Shown one piece after another: positions 45,379 to 53,751 of a stretch of 64,000 nucleotides of DNA (the stretch's first letter is position 1; the number at the start of each line of letters is the position of its first letter). The DNA is taken from the NCBI RefSeq assembly GCF_000701365.1, contig NZ_JNIK01000015.1, positions 366,739-430,738 on the forward strand, read 5' to 3'. The notes beneath the pieces are model-generated. The model was not told the origin of the DNA. It did no database searches and saw nothing but the letters and a program-made list of their open reading frames with translations. The stretch comes from Blastococcus sp. URHD0036. Its GTDB lineage: Bacteria > Actinomycetota > Actinomycetes > Mycobacteriales > Geodermatophilaceae. A program made the position numbers and the translations under genes.

Positions 45379-46511
45379 GCCGAGCCGTCCGGGGGCGGGC
45401 CCAGCAGCTCCCGGTACACCGCCACGAGGGTGCGGGCGGTCGCGGCCTCGTCGGGCCAGGTCCCGGCCTGCCGTTGCCCGGCCGCGGCCAGCTCGGCGGC
45501 CCGCGCCGGATCGGCCAGCACCCCGGTGACGGCGGCGGCGAGCGCCACGGCGTCGCCCACGGGCACCAGCTCGGCCGCGTCGCCCAGCAGTCCGGGCAGG
45601 CCGCCGGTGCGGGTGGCGACCAGCGGGGTGCCCGAGCGCAGCGCCTCCTGGGCGGTCAGCGACCGCGCCTCCCACCGCGACGGCAGCACGCACAGGTCGG
45701 CGGCGGCCAGCAGATCGGCGACGTCGTCGCGGCGGCCCAGCAGCACGACGGGCAGCCGCTCGGCGGTGATCCGGCCCTGCAACTCCTCCTGCAGCGGGCC
45801 GTCGCCGGCGACGACGACCAGCGGCGCGCCGTCCCCGGCCCACGAGCGGGCCGCGTCGAGCAGGACGTCGTAGCCCTTCTGCGGGTGCAACCGCCCCACA
45901 GCGACGACCAGCGGCCGCCCGTCGGCCAGGCCCAGCTCCGCGCGCACCTCGGCGCGGGTCCGGCCGGCCGGGAGCAGGGCGGGCGCGCTCACGGGGGCGA
46001 GCCGGACGTCGGTCGCCCCGAGCCGGCGGGCGTTCTCGGCGAGGTCCTCGGAGGCAGCCAGGACGACGTCCGCCCCCCGGATCGTGGCCCGCTCGGCCGC
46101 CGCGAGCACCCACCGCTTCGGCCCGCCGCCCTCGGGCAGGGCGTTGTGCAGCGTCAGGACCAGCGGCCGGCGCGGCCGGCCGGGGACGCGGAGCGCAGCC
46201 GCGGCGACCAGGCCGGCCCGCAGCCCGTGCGCGTGCACCAGGTCGGCGCCGGCCAGCGCGCGGCGCAGCTGCGCGACCGCGCGGACGTCGGCGGCCGGCG
46301 CGAGACCGGCGCTGATCCCGACCGGCGCGAACTCCGCTCCCCCGGCCCGGAACCCGAACAGCTCCTCGGTGGCGGCCGCACCGCAGACCAGGACCTCGGC
46401 CCCCGCGGCGACGATCGCCGGGACGACTCCGCGCACGTGGGTGCCCACACCGCCGGTGCTGGTGGCGAGGACCTCGGCCACCCGCCGTCCGGTCAGGGGC
46501 GCTGGGCTCAC
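45375..46511 (-). CDS. GT4-family glycosyltransferase
   Basis: 378 residues, GT-B fold. N-terminal acceptor half (VAEVLATSTGGVGTHVRGVV, DLVHAHGLRAGLVAAAALR) and C-terminal nucleotide-sugar half (VVAVGRLHPQKGYDVLLDAA, LCVLPSRWEARSLTAQEALR, GTPLVATRTGGLPGLLGD) with the usual E-x7-E-like EARSLTAQE motif. It is cytosolic and retaining, by family rule. GTG 46511 overlaps the murJ stop by 4 bases. With the MraY/WecA-like enzyme and MurJ it could extend a polyprenyl-linked sugar before flipping. Confidence 0.92.
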
Positions 46512-48142
46512 CGCGCACCTCCCGACATCTGGGCCGGCAGCGGGTCCGGTGCCCGCAGCGCGCGCACGGCCGCGGTGAGCGGTCGCCGCGCGGTGCCCAT
46601 CATGACGGCCGCAGCGAGCACGAGCACGACCCCGCCCACGAGCACGCCCACCGCGACCGCCCCCAGGGCGCCGGTGTCGGGCACCGGGTCGGCGTCCAGC
46701 AGGCGGGCGACGGCCAGCCCGCCGCCCGCGCCCACGGCAGCCGCGAGGACGGCGGGGCCGCCGGTGCGCAACACCCCGGCCAGCGCCTCGCGTCCCGCGA
46801 CCCGGGCGACGACCGCGAGCAGCGCGAACCCGGCGACGGTCACCCCGATCGTGTGCCCGAGCCCCAGTGCCAGCCCGCGGTCGGCGGGGTCCAGGACGCC
46901 CGAGAGGACGACGTCGCCGACGACGGCGAGCGTCCAGCCGCCGAGCACGCACACCGTCGGGGCCTTCCACAGTCCCTGCGCGTACAGCGCCCGCGTGAGG
47001 ACGGCGACCAGCCCGTAACCGACCAGCCCGGGGGCGAACGCGACGATGGTGTCGCGCAGCGCGGCCACCCGGGCGTCGGGATCGTTGGTCAGGAAGACCC
47101 GGGCGATCGGGCCGGAGGCCGCGACGAGCAGCGCGGCGGCGAGGGCCGAGGCGACGGTCACCAGCGTGGTCACCGGAGCGAGGGCCCGGGCGAACCCGGC
47201 GCGGTCGTCCCGCTCCCCGCGCTCGGCCAGCCCGGGGTAGGCGGCGGTGGCCAGCGGGACCGCCAGCGCGGCCCACGGCACGAGGAACAGGGTGAGCCCC
47301 GCGGTGTAGACGACCTGCGTCCCCTCGGGGCCCGAGTCGGACAGCCGGATCGCGACGACGGCGACGAGCTGCTGGCCGGCGAGCGTGAGCACCCCGGCCA
47401 GCGCCAGCCGCGCCACCCGCGGCGCGACACCGACCGGGAAGCGGAGGCTGAGCGTCAGGCCGAGCTGCAGCCGCCGGACCGGGAGCAGCAGGCAGAGCGA
47501 GAGCGCGGCGACGCCGGCCGTCGTCCCGACGGCGAGCACCAGCTCGGCCGGCCGGTCCAGGTCCGCGACGCGGCGCCCGCCCCCCATGCCGGCGAACAGC
47601 AGGTAGGCGCCGGCCACGACGAGACTGGACAGCAGGGGGGCCAGCGCCGGTCCGGCGAACCGGCGGTGGGCCTGCAGCACGCCGGCCAGCACGATGCCGA
47701 TCCCGTAGAGCACAACCTGAGGCGCGAACACGACCAGGAAGCGGGCGGCCAGGTCGGTCTCGGGGTCCGGGCTCCCGCCGAGCAGGAGGTCGGCGATCGG
47801 CTGGGCGAGCAGCGCCACGAGCGCGGCCAGCGGGACGAGGACCAGCAGCGTCCAGCCGAGCAGCGCCGAGGCGGTGCGGCGGACCTGGTCGCGGTCGCCG
47901 GCGGCGATCCCCCCGGCCAGCATCGGCACGACCAGGCTGGCCAGCGCGCCGCCGGCGACCACCTCGAACACGATGTTGGGCACGGTGTTGGCCGCGGTGT
48001 AGGTGTCGCCGGTGGTGCCGGCACCCACGGCGTTGGTGAAGACGACGGTCCGGCCGAAGCCGGCCAGCCGGGCGAGCACGGTGAGCACCGCGATGAGCGC
48101 GGCCGCGCCCGCGACGCCGCGGGCGGCCTGCCGGGAGGTCAC
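46508..48142 (-). CDS. murJ: MurJ/MviN-family lipid-linked glycan flippase
   Basis: 544 residues and about 14 membrane segments of the MOP superfamily. The N-terminal part (LTVLARLAGFGRTVVFTNAVG ... TYTAANTVPNIVFEVVAGGAL) is diagnostic for MviN/MurJ. It lacks the long cytosolic pseudokinase extension seen in mycobacterial MviN. GTG 48142 overlaps the upstream gene by 4 bases. The usual actinobacterial murJ lies near the origin with trx genes; this copy is in the steA-mctB-pyrG locus, so it may be a second flippase for a different lipid-linked substrate. Lipid II remains possible. Confidence 0.88.
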   Translation of the reverse strand: MTSRQAARGVAGAAALIAVLTVLARLAGFGRTVVFTNAVGAGTTGDTYTAANTVPNIVFEVVAGGALASLVVPMLAGGIAAGDRDQVRRTASALLGWTLLVLVPLAALVALLAQPIADLLLGGSPDPETDLAARFLVVFAPQVVLYGIGIVLAGVLQAHRRFAGPALAPLLSSLVVAGAYLLFAGMGGGRRVADLDRPAELVLAVGTTAGVAALSLCLLLPVRRLQLGLTLSLRFPVGVAPRVARLALAGVLTLAGQQLVAVVAIRLSDSGPEGTQVVYTAGLTLFLVPWAALAVPLATAAYPGLAERGERDDRAGFARALAPVTTLVTVASALAAALLVAASGPIARVFLTNDPDARVAALRDTIVAFAPGLVGYGLVAVLTRALYAQGLWKAPTVCVLGGWTLAVVGDVVLSGVLDPADRGLALGLGHTIGVTVAGFALLAVVARVAGREALAGVLRTGGPAVLAAAVGAGGGLAVARLLDADPVPDTGALGAVAVGVLVGGVVLVLAAAVMMGTARRPLTAAVRALRAPDPLPAQMSGGAR

Positions 48143-48990
48143 GGGGCCCGGCGGCCGAGCCGGTCGAGCTCGCGCAGGCCGGGGGTCGCCTCGATCACCC
48201 GGGTGAAGCTCACCTTCTCGCTGGCGAGGGTGAGCGCGACGACCCCACCCAGCAGCGCCGTCCGCGCCGGCCGGGAGGGCAGGGCCGCCAGCCGCAGGCC
48301 GAGCAGGGCACCGACGGCGTTGGCGCCGCTGTCGCCGAGCATGACCCGCTCGCCGAGGTCGGCGGGCAGGACGGCGAGGGTGGCGCCCAGCGGGCCGGCC
48401 GACAGCGCGCCGGCCGGGCCGCGGAGCGTGCCGGCGGCCAGCGCCGCGGCGACCTTGCCGGCCCGGCCGGGCCGCAGGTCGAGCAGGTTCAGCAGGTTGG
48501 CGGTGCCCGCCACCAGACCGGTGGTGAGCACGCCGTCGGCCAGGGCGGTGCCCCCCGAGCTCCCCGGCCGGCGGGTGAGCACCGCGGCGGCGACCGCGGC
48601 GGCGCCGATGCCGGCGACCTTGACCGCGCCGGCGGAGACCCGGCCGGCGCGCAGGGCCCGCAGGTGACCGGCCAGCCCCTTGTCCCGGGCCTGCTCGGGG
48701 CGGGCGCCGGCGAGGTCGTCGTAGCCGCCGACCACGCCGGAGACGGTGCCGACCAGCGCGGCCGCGGCGGCCGTCCCGGGCGCGGCGCCGAGCGCGGCGG
48801 TGGTCGTCGCGGCCAGCGCGAGGGCCGGCCCGCCCAGCAGGGTCACCGGGCGGCCGGCGTAGTTGCTGCGCCGCCAGGGTGCCCCGGCCGGACGGGCGGT
48901 GAGCGCGGCGGCGGCGGCGAGCCCGGCCCGCGCCGCGAGGGCGCCGCCGGCCGCCAGGGCCAGGCGGTTGCCCGCCGGACCGCCGCTCAC
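48139..48990 (-). CDS. MraY/WecA-like polyprenyl-phosphate sugar-1-phosphate transferase family protein
   Basis: 283 residues, nearly all hydrophobic (about eight segments). Family landmarks remain: VVGGYDDLAG (the Asp-Asp pair), RDKGLAGHLRALRAG, NLLNLLDLRPGRAGK (in place of N-x-x-NxxDG-D) and VMLGDSGANAVGALLG. MraY/WecA enzymes couple UDP-sugars to undecaprenyl phosphate. This protein is shorter than typical MraY (about 360) and lacks the His-rich loop, so substrate and even activity are open. GTG 48990 overlaps the mctB stop by 4 bases, and its own stop overlaps murJ. Confidence 0.78.
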   Translation of the reverse strand: MSGGPAGNRLALAAGGALAARAGLAAAAALTARPAGAPWRRSNYAGRPVTLLGGPALALAATTTAALGAAPGTAAAAALVGTVSGVVGGYDDLAGARPEQARDKGLAGHLRALRAGRVSAGAVKVAGIGAAAVAAAVLTRRPGSSGGTALADGVLTTGLVAGTANLLNLLDLRPGRAGKVAAALAAGTLRGPAGALSAGPLGATLAVLPADLGERVMLGDSGANAVGALLGLRLAALPSRPARTALLGGVVALTLASEKVSFTRVIEATPGLRELDRLGRRAP

Positions 48991-49937
48991 GGGGTCGAGG
49001 CGAGCACCGGGGGCACCGGCTGGGTGTCCTCGCCGGTGCCGTACTTGCCCGAGGTGCCCTCGCCCTCCTGGCTCAGCGCGAGCACGGTGCTGATCCGGCC
49101 GGCGGCGGACTCGACGTTGTCGACCGTCGACACGAGAGCGGAGACCTCCGGGTCCGCGCGGATGACGCCGACCAGCCCGTTCTCCCGCGCGGACGCGGCG
49201 TCCCCGGACACGACCGCACCCGAGCCGGCGGCGTCCAGGGCGGTGGCGAGCTCGACCTGGGTGGCCAGCCGCTCCTCCGCGTCGTCGCCCTCCTGCACCC
49301 CCGCGGTCAGCATGACGACGTACTGGGCGGGCTGGACCGACGGCGACTCCTGGGTCAGCACGTCGAGCGCGGAGAGGCCGGCCAGCACGGAGGAGAGCTC
49401 GGCGGAGTCCGGCGCCGGGAGGTCACCCGGCGGCACGACCAGCACCTGGGCCAGCACGGAGGCGACCAGTTCGCCGGTGTCGTCGGTCTCGGGGAGGGTG
49501 ACCGACGTGGGCTTGCCGGGACCGGTCACGTAGCTCTGCAGCTCCGACTCCTTGGCCGGGTCGCTGTAGGCGTCGGTCAGCCGGATCGTGCCGGTGACGG
49601 TGCCGCCGGCCTGGTCGACGAGGAGGCTGACGGCCTCGACCGTGTCGTCCGGGACGTCCTCGCCGTCGACGACGATGACCACGGTGCTGCCGGCCAGGGT
49701 GCCCTCGACCAGGGCCGGGCCGACGGCCTCCTCGAACAGGTCACCGGTGTCCAGGCGCGCCTGGAGGGCCTGGGTGTTGTCCTCGAGGTTGCGCTTGTCC
49801 TCCTGCAGGCCGGTGACCTGGTCCTCGAGGTCGTCGAGCACCCGTCCGTTGAGCGCCGTCGTCCCGATGACGATGCCGAGCGCGATCGCCAGGAAGACGG
49901 CGACGAGAGAGACGATGTGGTACCGGAAGTCGATCAC
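48987..49937 (-). CDS. mctB: MctB-like copper transport / outer-layer protein
   Basis: 316 residues. The N-terminus IDFRYHIVSLVAVFLAIALG (after the initiator) is the signature of the MctB/Rv1698 family: one membrane anchor followed by a coiled coil (LEDQVTGLQEDKRNLEDNT) and a globular extracytoplasmic domain. MctB was proposed to take part in copper export in mycobacteria. GTG 49937 overlaps the steA stop by 4 bases. The conserved steA-mctB pairing and a coiled coil facing the wall are also compatible with a division-related scaffold role. Confidence 0.92.
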   Translation of the reverse strand: MIDFRYHIVSLVAVFLAIALGIVIGTTALNGRVLDDLEDQVTGLQEDKRNLEDNTQALQARLDTGDLFEEAVGPALVEGTLAGSTVVIVVDGEDVPDDTVEAVSLLVDQAGGTVTGTIRLTDAYSDPAKESELQSYVTGPGKPTSVTLPETDDTGELVASVLAQVLVVPPGDLPAPDSAELSSVLAGLSALDVLTQESPSVQPAQYVVMLTAGVQEGDDAEERLATQVELATALDAAGSGAVVSGDAASARENGLVGVIRADPEVSALVSTVDNVESAAGRISTVLALSQEGEGTSGKYGTGEDTQPVPPVLASTP

Positions 49938-51121
49938 GAGAGGAGGTTCTCCAGCCAGAACATGTAGCCGTCCCACTTGTCGACGAGCAGGTCGAAGTAG
50001 ATCTGCCCGGCCGTGGAGGCCGCGAGGGCCGCACCGATGGACACCAGCGCGGCCAGGACGAGGACGACGAGGGTCAGGGTCGAGATGCGGCTGCGGTACA
50101 GCCGGCTGACGCCCTTGGCGTCGACCAGCTTGCCGCCCAGCCGCAGGCGGGTGAGGAAGGTCGAGGCCATGCCGCCGCGGCCCTTGTCGAGGAACTCGAC
50201 CAGGGTGGCGTGCGTGCCGACGGCGACGATGAGCGAGGCGCCCTTCTCGTCGGCCAGCAGCATCGCGATGTCCTCGCTGGTCGCCGAGGCGGGGAAGGTG
50301 ATCGCGTCGACGCCGAGCTCCTGCACCCGCGCCAGGCCCGGGGCGCGACCGTCGGCGTAGGCGTGCACGACCACCTCGGCACCGCAGCGCAGGACGTCGT
50401 CGCTCACCGAGTCCATGTCGCCGATGATCATGTCGGGCGCGTGGCCGGCCTCGATCAGCGCGTCGGCGCCGCCGTCGACGCCGATGAGGACCGGGCGGTA
50501 GTCGCGGATGTAGGGCCGCAGCGCCTGCAGGTCCTCCTTGTAGTCGTACCCGCGGACGACGATGAGGACGTGCCGGCCGTCGATCTGGGTCGCCACGTCG
50601 GGGACGCCGACGCCGTCGAGCAGGAGCGCGCGCTCCCGCTTCATGTACTCCATGGTGTTGGCCGCGAACGCCTCGAGCTGGGTGGAGAGCCCCGCGCGGG
50701 CCTCGGCCATGGCGTCGGCGATGGTGTCCGGCGTCTGCACGGTGCCGGTGGCGACCGGGGTGCCGTCGGCCAGGTACAGCGTGTCGCCGTCGAGCCGGAC
50801 GTCGGCGCCCTCCTTGAGGGCGGTGAACACGTCCTTGCCCACGCCGTCCAGCAGCGGGATGCCGGCCTCGGCGATGATCCCCGGGCCGAGGTTGGGATAG
50901 CGGCCGGAGATGCTGGGCGCGGCGTTGACGACGGCGGCGACCTTGCAGGAGACGAGCGAGTCGGCGCTGACGCGGTCGATGTCGACGTGGTCGATGACCG
51001 CGATGTCGCCGGGCCGGAGGCGCTTGGTGAGGTTCTTGGTGCGGCGGTCGAGCCGGGCAGTGCCGGGAACGCCTGACACCTGTTCCTGGCCCCGGCCCCG
51101 TCGCAAGGTGCCGATGCGCAT
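49934..51121 (-). CDS. steA: SteA, putative cytokinetic-ring protein
   Basis: 395 residues. The N-terminal domain (RRTKNLTKRLRPGDIAVIDH ... DSLVSCKVAAVVNAAPSISG) precedes a thiamine-pyrophosphokinase-like fold (VLIGVDGGADALIEAGHAPDM, IIGDMDSVSDDVLRCGAEVV) and one C-terminal membrane segment (TLTLVVLVLAALVSIGAALAA). SteA with SteB acts in daughter-cell separation in corynebacteria. ATG 51121. It heads a chain of at least eight minus-strand genes joined by overlaps. It is divergent from the TetR gene at 51285. Confidence 0.93.
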   Translation of the reverse strand: MRIGTLRRGRGQEQVSGVPGTARLDRRTKNLTKRLRPGDIAVIDHVDIDRVSADSLVSCKVAAVVNAAPSISGRYPNLGPGIIAEAGIPLLDGVGKDVFTALKEGADVRLDGDTLYLADGTPVATGTVQTPDTIADAMAEARAGLSTQLEAFAANTMEYMKRERALLLDGVGVPDVATQIDGRHVLIVVRGYDYKEDLQALRPYIRDYRPVLIGVDGGADALIEAGHAPDMIIGDMDSVSDDVLRCGAEVVVHAYADGRAPGLARVQELGVDAITFPASATSEDIAMLLADEKGASLIVAVGTHATLVEFLDKGRGGMASTFLTRLRLGGKLVDAKGVSRLYRSRISTLTLVVLVLAALVSIGAALAASTAGQIYFDLLVDKWDGYMFWLENLLS

Positions 51122-51271
51122 GGGGCGATGCTGCCACGCAGCCCGGCGGGCGCATTCCTCCGACGCGCACCTGCGACCGCGCAGTCACGCACAGTGTCCG
51201 ACACCACCGGGGCGCGACACGCAGGCCGCGGCCCACGCGACCGCCCCGCCGGGCGACCCGGGACCGCTGTC

Positions 51272-51277
51272 TAGCGT
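51272..51277 (+). promoter_or_regulatory. -10 box of a leaderless tetR transcript
   Basis: TAGCGT lies seven bases before GTG 51285 and no ribosome binding site is present. Same geometry as at 24966 and 59781. Confidence 0.5.
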
Positions 51278-51284
51278 TGCCGGT

Positions 51285-52136
51285 GTGACTCCTGGGGCGC
51301 CTGCAGCGATCCGTCCGGCCGGCGACGACGAGGTGGTCGAGACGACGGGGCAGCCCGCGGTCCCGGCCCCTGGTGATCTCCCCGCCACGATCAGCTCACC
51401 TGATCCCGGCGCGTCCTCCCCCGCGGCGGACGGTGAGGGAGGACGCGCTCCCGACGGGGAGGAGCCCCCGGCCCGCGGACGACGGGGCCGTCGTACGGCC
51501 CTGCGCGGTCCGGGCCTGCGCGAGCGGCGGCGCCAGCAGACCCGCGCCACGATCATGGACGTCGCCGCGGAGCTGTTCGCCGAGCGCGGCTTCGACGCGG
51601 TCAGCGTGGTGGAGATCGCCCAGCGGGCCGGCGTGGTGGAGAAGACGGTCTTCAACCACTTTCCGGTCAAGGAGGGCCTGGTCTTCGAGGCCGACCCGCC
51701 GGTGCGGGCGGCGCTGCTGGACGCGGTGCGCCACCGGCCGGCCGGGGAGTCCGTCGCCGCCGCGGCAGGCAGCTTCATCGTCGCGGCGATGAGCGGCCTG
51801 GGGTCGGCGGAGGCGGCCAGCGGCGTCGCCGAGATGGCCGCGGTGATCCGGGGCAGCCGCACCCTGCAGGTGCGCGAGCGGGAGATCCTCGGTGAGCTCA
51901 CGACGGCGCTGGCCGGCCTGATCGCCGAGGAGACCTCCGCGGCGCCGGGTGCCCTCGAGCCGTGGCTGTCCGCGCACGCGGTGCTCGGCCTCTACGCCGG
52001 GTTGCTGGAGCTGGCCCGCGACCGGGTCCTGGCCGGCGTCACCGGCCCGGCGCTGACCGCGGAGCTGCTGGCCGCCGGCGAGCGTGGGCTGGCGCTGCTG
52101 CAGTTCGGGCTCGCGGGGTACGCCAAGCGCCGCTGA
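51285..52136 (+). CDS. TetR-family regulator with long disordered N-terminus
   Basis: 283 residues. The first 78 residues are Pro/Ala/Asp/Gly-rich and probably disordered, ending in a basic patch (RGRRGRRT). The TetR helix-turn-helix follows (RRQQTRATIMDVAAELFAER, VVEIAQRAGVVEKTVFNHFP). GTG 51285 is supported by TAGCGT seven bases upstream. The gap to the divergent steA start is 163 bp, so it may regulate the steA chain or itself. The C-terminal domain gives no ligand clue. The extension is longer than in most TetR proteins. Confidence 0.88.
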   Translation: MTPGAPAAIRPAGDDEVVETTGQPAVPAPGDLPATISSPDPGASSPAADGEGGRAPDGEEPPARGRRGRRTALRGPGLRERRRQQTRATIMDVAAELFAERGFDAVSVVEIAQRAGVVEKTVFNHFPVKEGLVFEADPPVRAALLDAVRHRPAGESVAAAAGSFIVAAMSGLGSAEAASGVAEMAAVIRGSRTLQVREREILGELTTALAGLIAEETSAAPGALEPWLSAHAVLGLYAGLLELARDRVLAGVTGPALTAELLAAGERGLALLQFGLAGYAKRR

Positions 52137-52188
52137 TCACCGGAACGGGTGGGTTCCGTTCAGCCGCCGGGTCTGCCACGGTGTCCCG

Positions 52189-52899
52189 GTGCCGCGCCGT
52201 CGTCCCGTCGTCCTGACCTGCGCGGCGCTCGCCGTCCTGAGCTCGGCCGGCTGCGGCTGGCCGTTCGTCATGGACGACGCCGCGGACCCACCGGTCCCGG
52301 CCCCGGCCACGGCACCCGCGCCCGTGTCGGAGGTGGCGCCGGCCCCGCCCGCGCCGGTCGACGTCGCCCGGGCCGTCCTCGCCGACCGCGCGGACGGCAC
52401 CGACATCTCCGGCACGCTGGGGGTGGCCCGCCTGGGGCCCGAGCCGGCGCCGCCGCCGATGAGCGGGTGGTTCCCGCTGGACTGCGACCTGCCCCGGGAG
52501 GGCCCTGCCTCGACGACGACGGTCGACGTGCGCTTCACCAACACGTCCCGGGGGGCGATGGCGTCGGCGGTGGTGGTGGACGTGGAGCTGCTCGGCCCCG
52601 GCGGGGGTCCACCGCCCGCGGGTGCTGCGGTGTTCGTCTCGTCGTCGGCGCCCGACGAGCGCTGGTGCCAGGACGGCACGACGACCCCGACGGCGGACCG
52701 GCTGGTGGCCGGCGTCGGTGGGAACACGACGGTGCCGGTCTACGTGGTCAGCCGCGACGGTGCGCCGCTGACCGGCGTGGTCCTGCGGATCTCCGGGTTC
52801 GAGAAGGCGCCGGACACCACGGGGCCGTGGGCCCAGGTCACCGCCGTCTCGGGCGGCTGCCCCGGGGAGTCGGCGGCGCTGTGCGTGCCGCTCGCCTGA
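52189..52899 (+). CDS. putative lipoprotein of unknown function
   Basis: About 236 residues from GTG 52189. A basic start (PRRRPVVLTC) and hydrophobic stretch end in the lipobox SSAGC, so the protein is probably lipid-anchored. A 45-residue Pro/Ala linker (PAPATAPAPVSEVAPAPPAP) is followed by a beta-rich domain (STTTVDVRFTNTSRGAMAS, NTTVPVYVVSRDGAPLTGVVLRI) with conserved cysteines. No family recognised. It is 53 bp downstream of the TetR gene on the same strand. The start is moderately certain because there is no ribosome binding site. Confidence 0.7.
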   Translation: MPRRRPVVLTCAALAVLSSAGCGWPFVMDDAADPPVPAPATAPAPVSEVAPAPPAPVDVARAVLADRADGTDISGTLGVARLGPEPAPPPMSGWFPLDCDLPREGPASTTTVDVRFTNTSRGAMASAVVVDVELLGPGGGPPPAGAAVFVSSSAPDERWCQDGTTTPTADRLVAGVGGNTTVPVYVVSRDGAPLTGVVLRISGFEKAPDTTGPWAQVTAVSGGCPGESAALCVPLA

Positions 52900-52908
52900 C
52901 CGGCAGGC

Positions 52909-53619
52909 CTACAGCTGCAGGGCCCGCTTCAGCTGGCCGGAGCGGTCGCCGGGGATCGTCTCGTCCCGCGTGAACAGCGCGACGGCGACCATGTACTCCG
53001 CCTCGCCGGCCCAGCCCCGGCCCTCGTCGACGATGCGGCGGATGTGCCGGGCGACCTTGGGCTCGGCGCTGTACGGGCCGAAGTCCAGGCCCATGGCCAG
53101 GAAGTTGACCACCCGGTAGCCGAGGTCGGCGGCGAGCCCCAGCGTCGTCACGGGGTCCGAGTAGCTCGGCACCGCGACGATCACGTTGTCGTAGCCGGCC
53201 TTGAGCAGCGCAAGCGAGAGGTCGTTGCCGTAGATGCCGCCCCAGAGCTCGGGCATGAGGATGTCCCGGTCGGGTGCCGGGATGTAGGGCGGGTTGGAGA
53301 TGACGGTGCGCGCGGCGGGTGCTCCGGAGGAGTCGGCGCCGTCGAAGAAGTCGCCGAGCTCCACGGTGTAGCGGTCGGCCACGCCGCGGTCGGCGATGTT
53401 CGCGCGGGCCTGGTGGACCGTCGACGCGCTGATGTCGAAGCTGCGCACGCGCAGAGCGGGCAGGGCCATGACGACGTCGGAGATGGCCGTCGCGTCGCCG
53501 GTGCCCAGCTCGACGACGCCGTCGCGCTCCCAGCCCAGCTGCTCGCGGTAGTGCTGGAGCAGCACGCAGACGCTGAACCCGTAGTGCGCCGACTCGTCGG
53601 CGGAGGAGAAGCAGCTCAC
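52909..53619 (-). CDS. class I SAM-dependent methyltransferase (N-methyltransferase type)
   Basis: 236 residues. SAM motif I is VELGTGDATAIS, motif II is in RVRSFDISASTVHQARANI and the catalytic motif IV is SNPPYIPAP. The NPPY motif is typical of enzymes methylating amino groups in DNA bases, rRNA or glutamine (HemK/PrmC). The remaining length and C-terminus do not match PrmC closely. GTG 53619 has no obvious Shine-Dalgarno. Isolated between a lipoprotein (convergent) and recN. The substrate is unassigned. Confidence 0.85.
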   Translation of the reverse strand: MSCFSSADESAHYGFSVCVLLQHYREQLGWERDGVVELGTGDATAISDVVMALPALRVRSFDISASTVHQARANIADRGVADRYTVELGDFFDGADSSGAPAARTVISNPPYIPAPDRDILMPELWGGIYGNDLSLALLKAGYDNVIVAVPSYSDPVTTLGLAADLGYRVVNFLAMGLDFGPYSAEPKVARHIRRIVDEGRGWAGEAEYMVAVALFTRDETIPGDRSGQLKRALQL

Positions 53620-53751
53620 CGCCGGCGCCCGGTCAGCTGGGCGGACGGTTCCCGGCGGTCGTCGTCGACCTGGTGTCGGTTGCGCACGACCAGTCGCTAC
53701 CCCGACGTCGCGACGATCAGTCCTCGCCCACCCGATCGGTGGCAGGAACTG

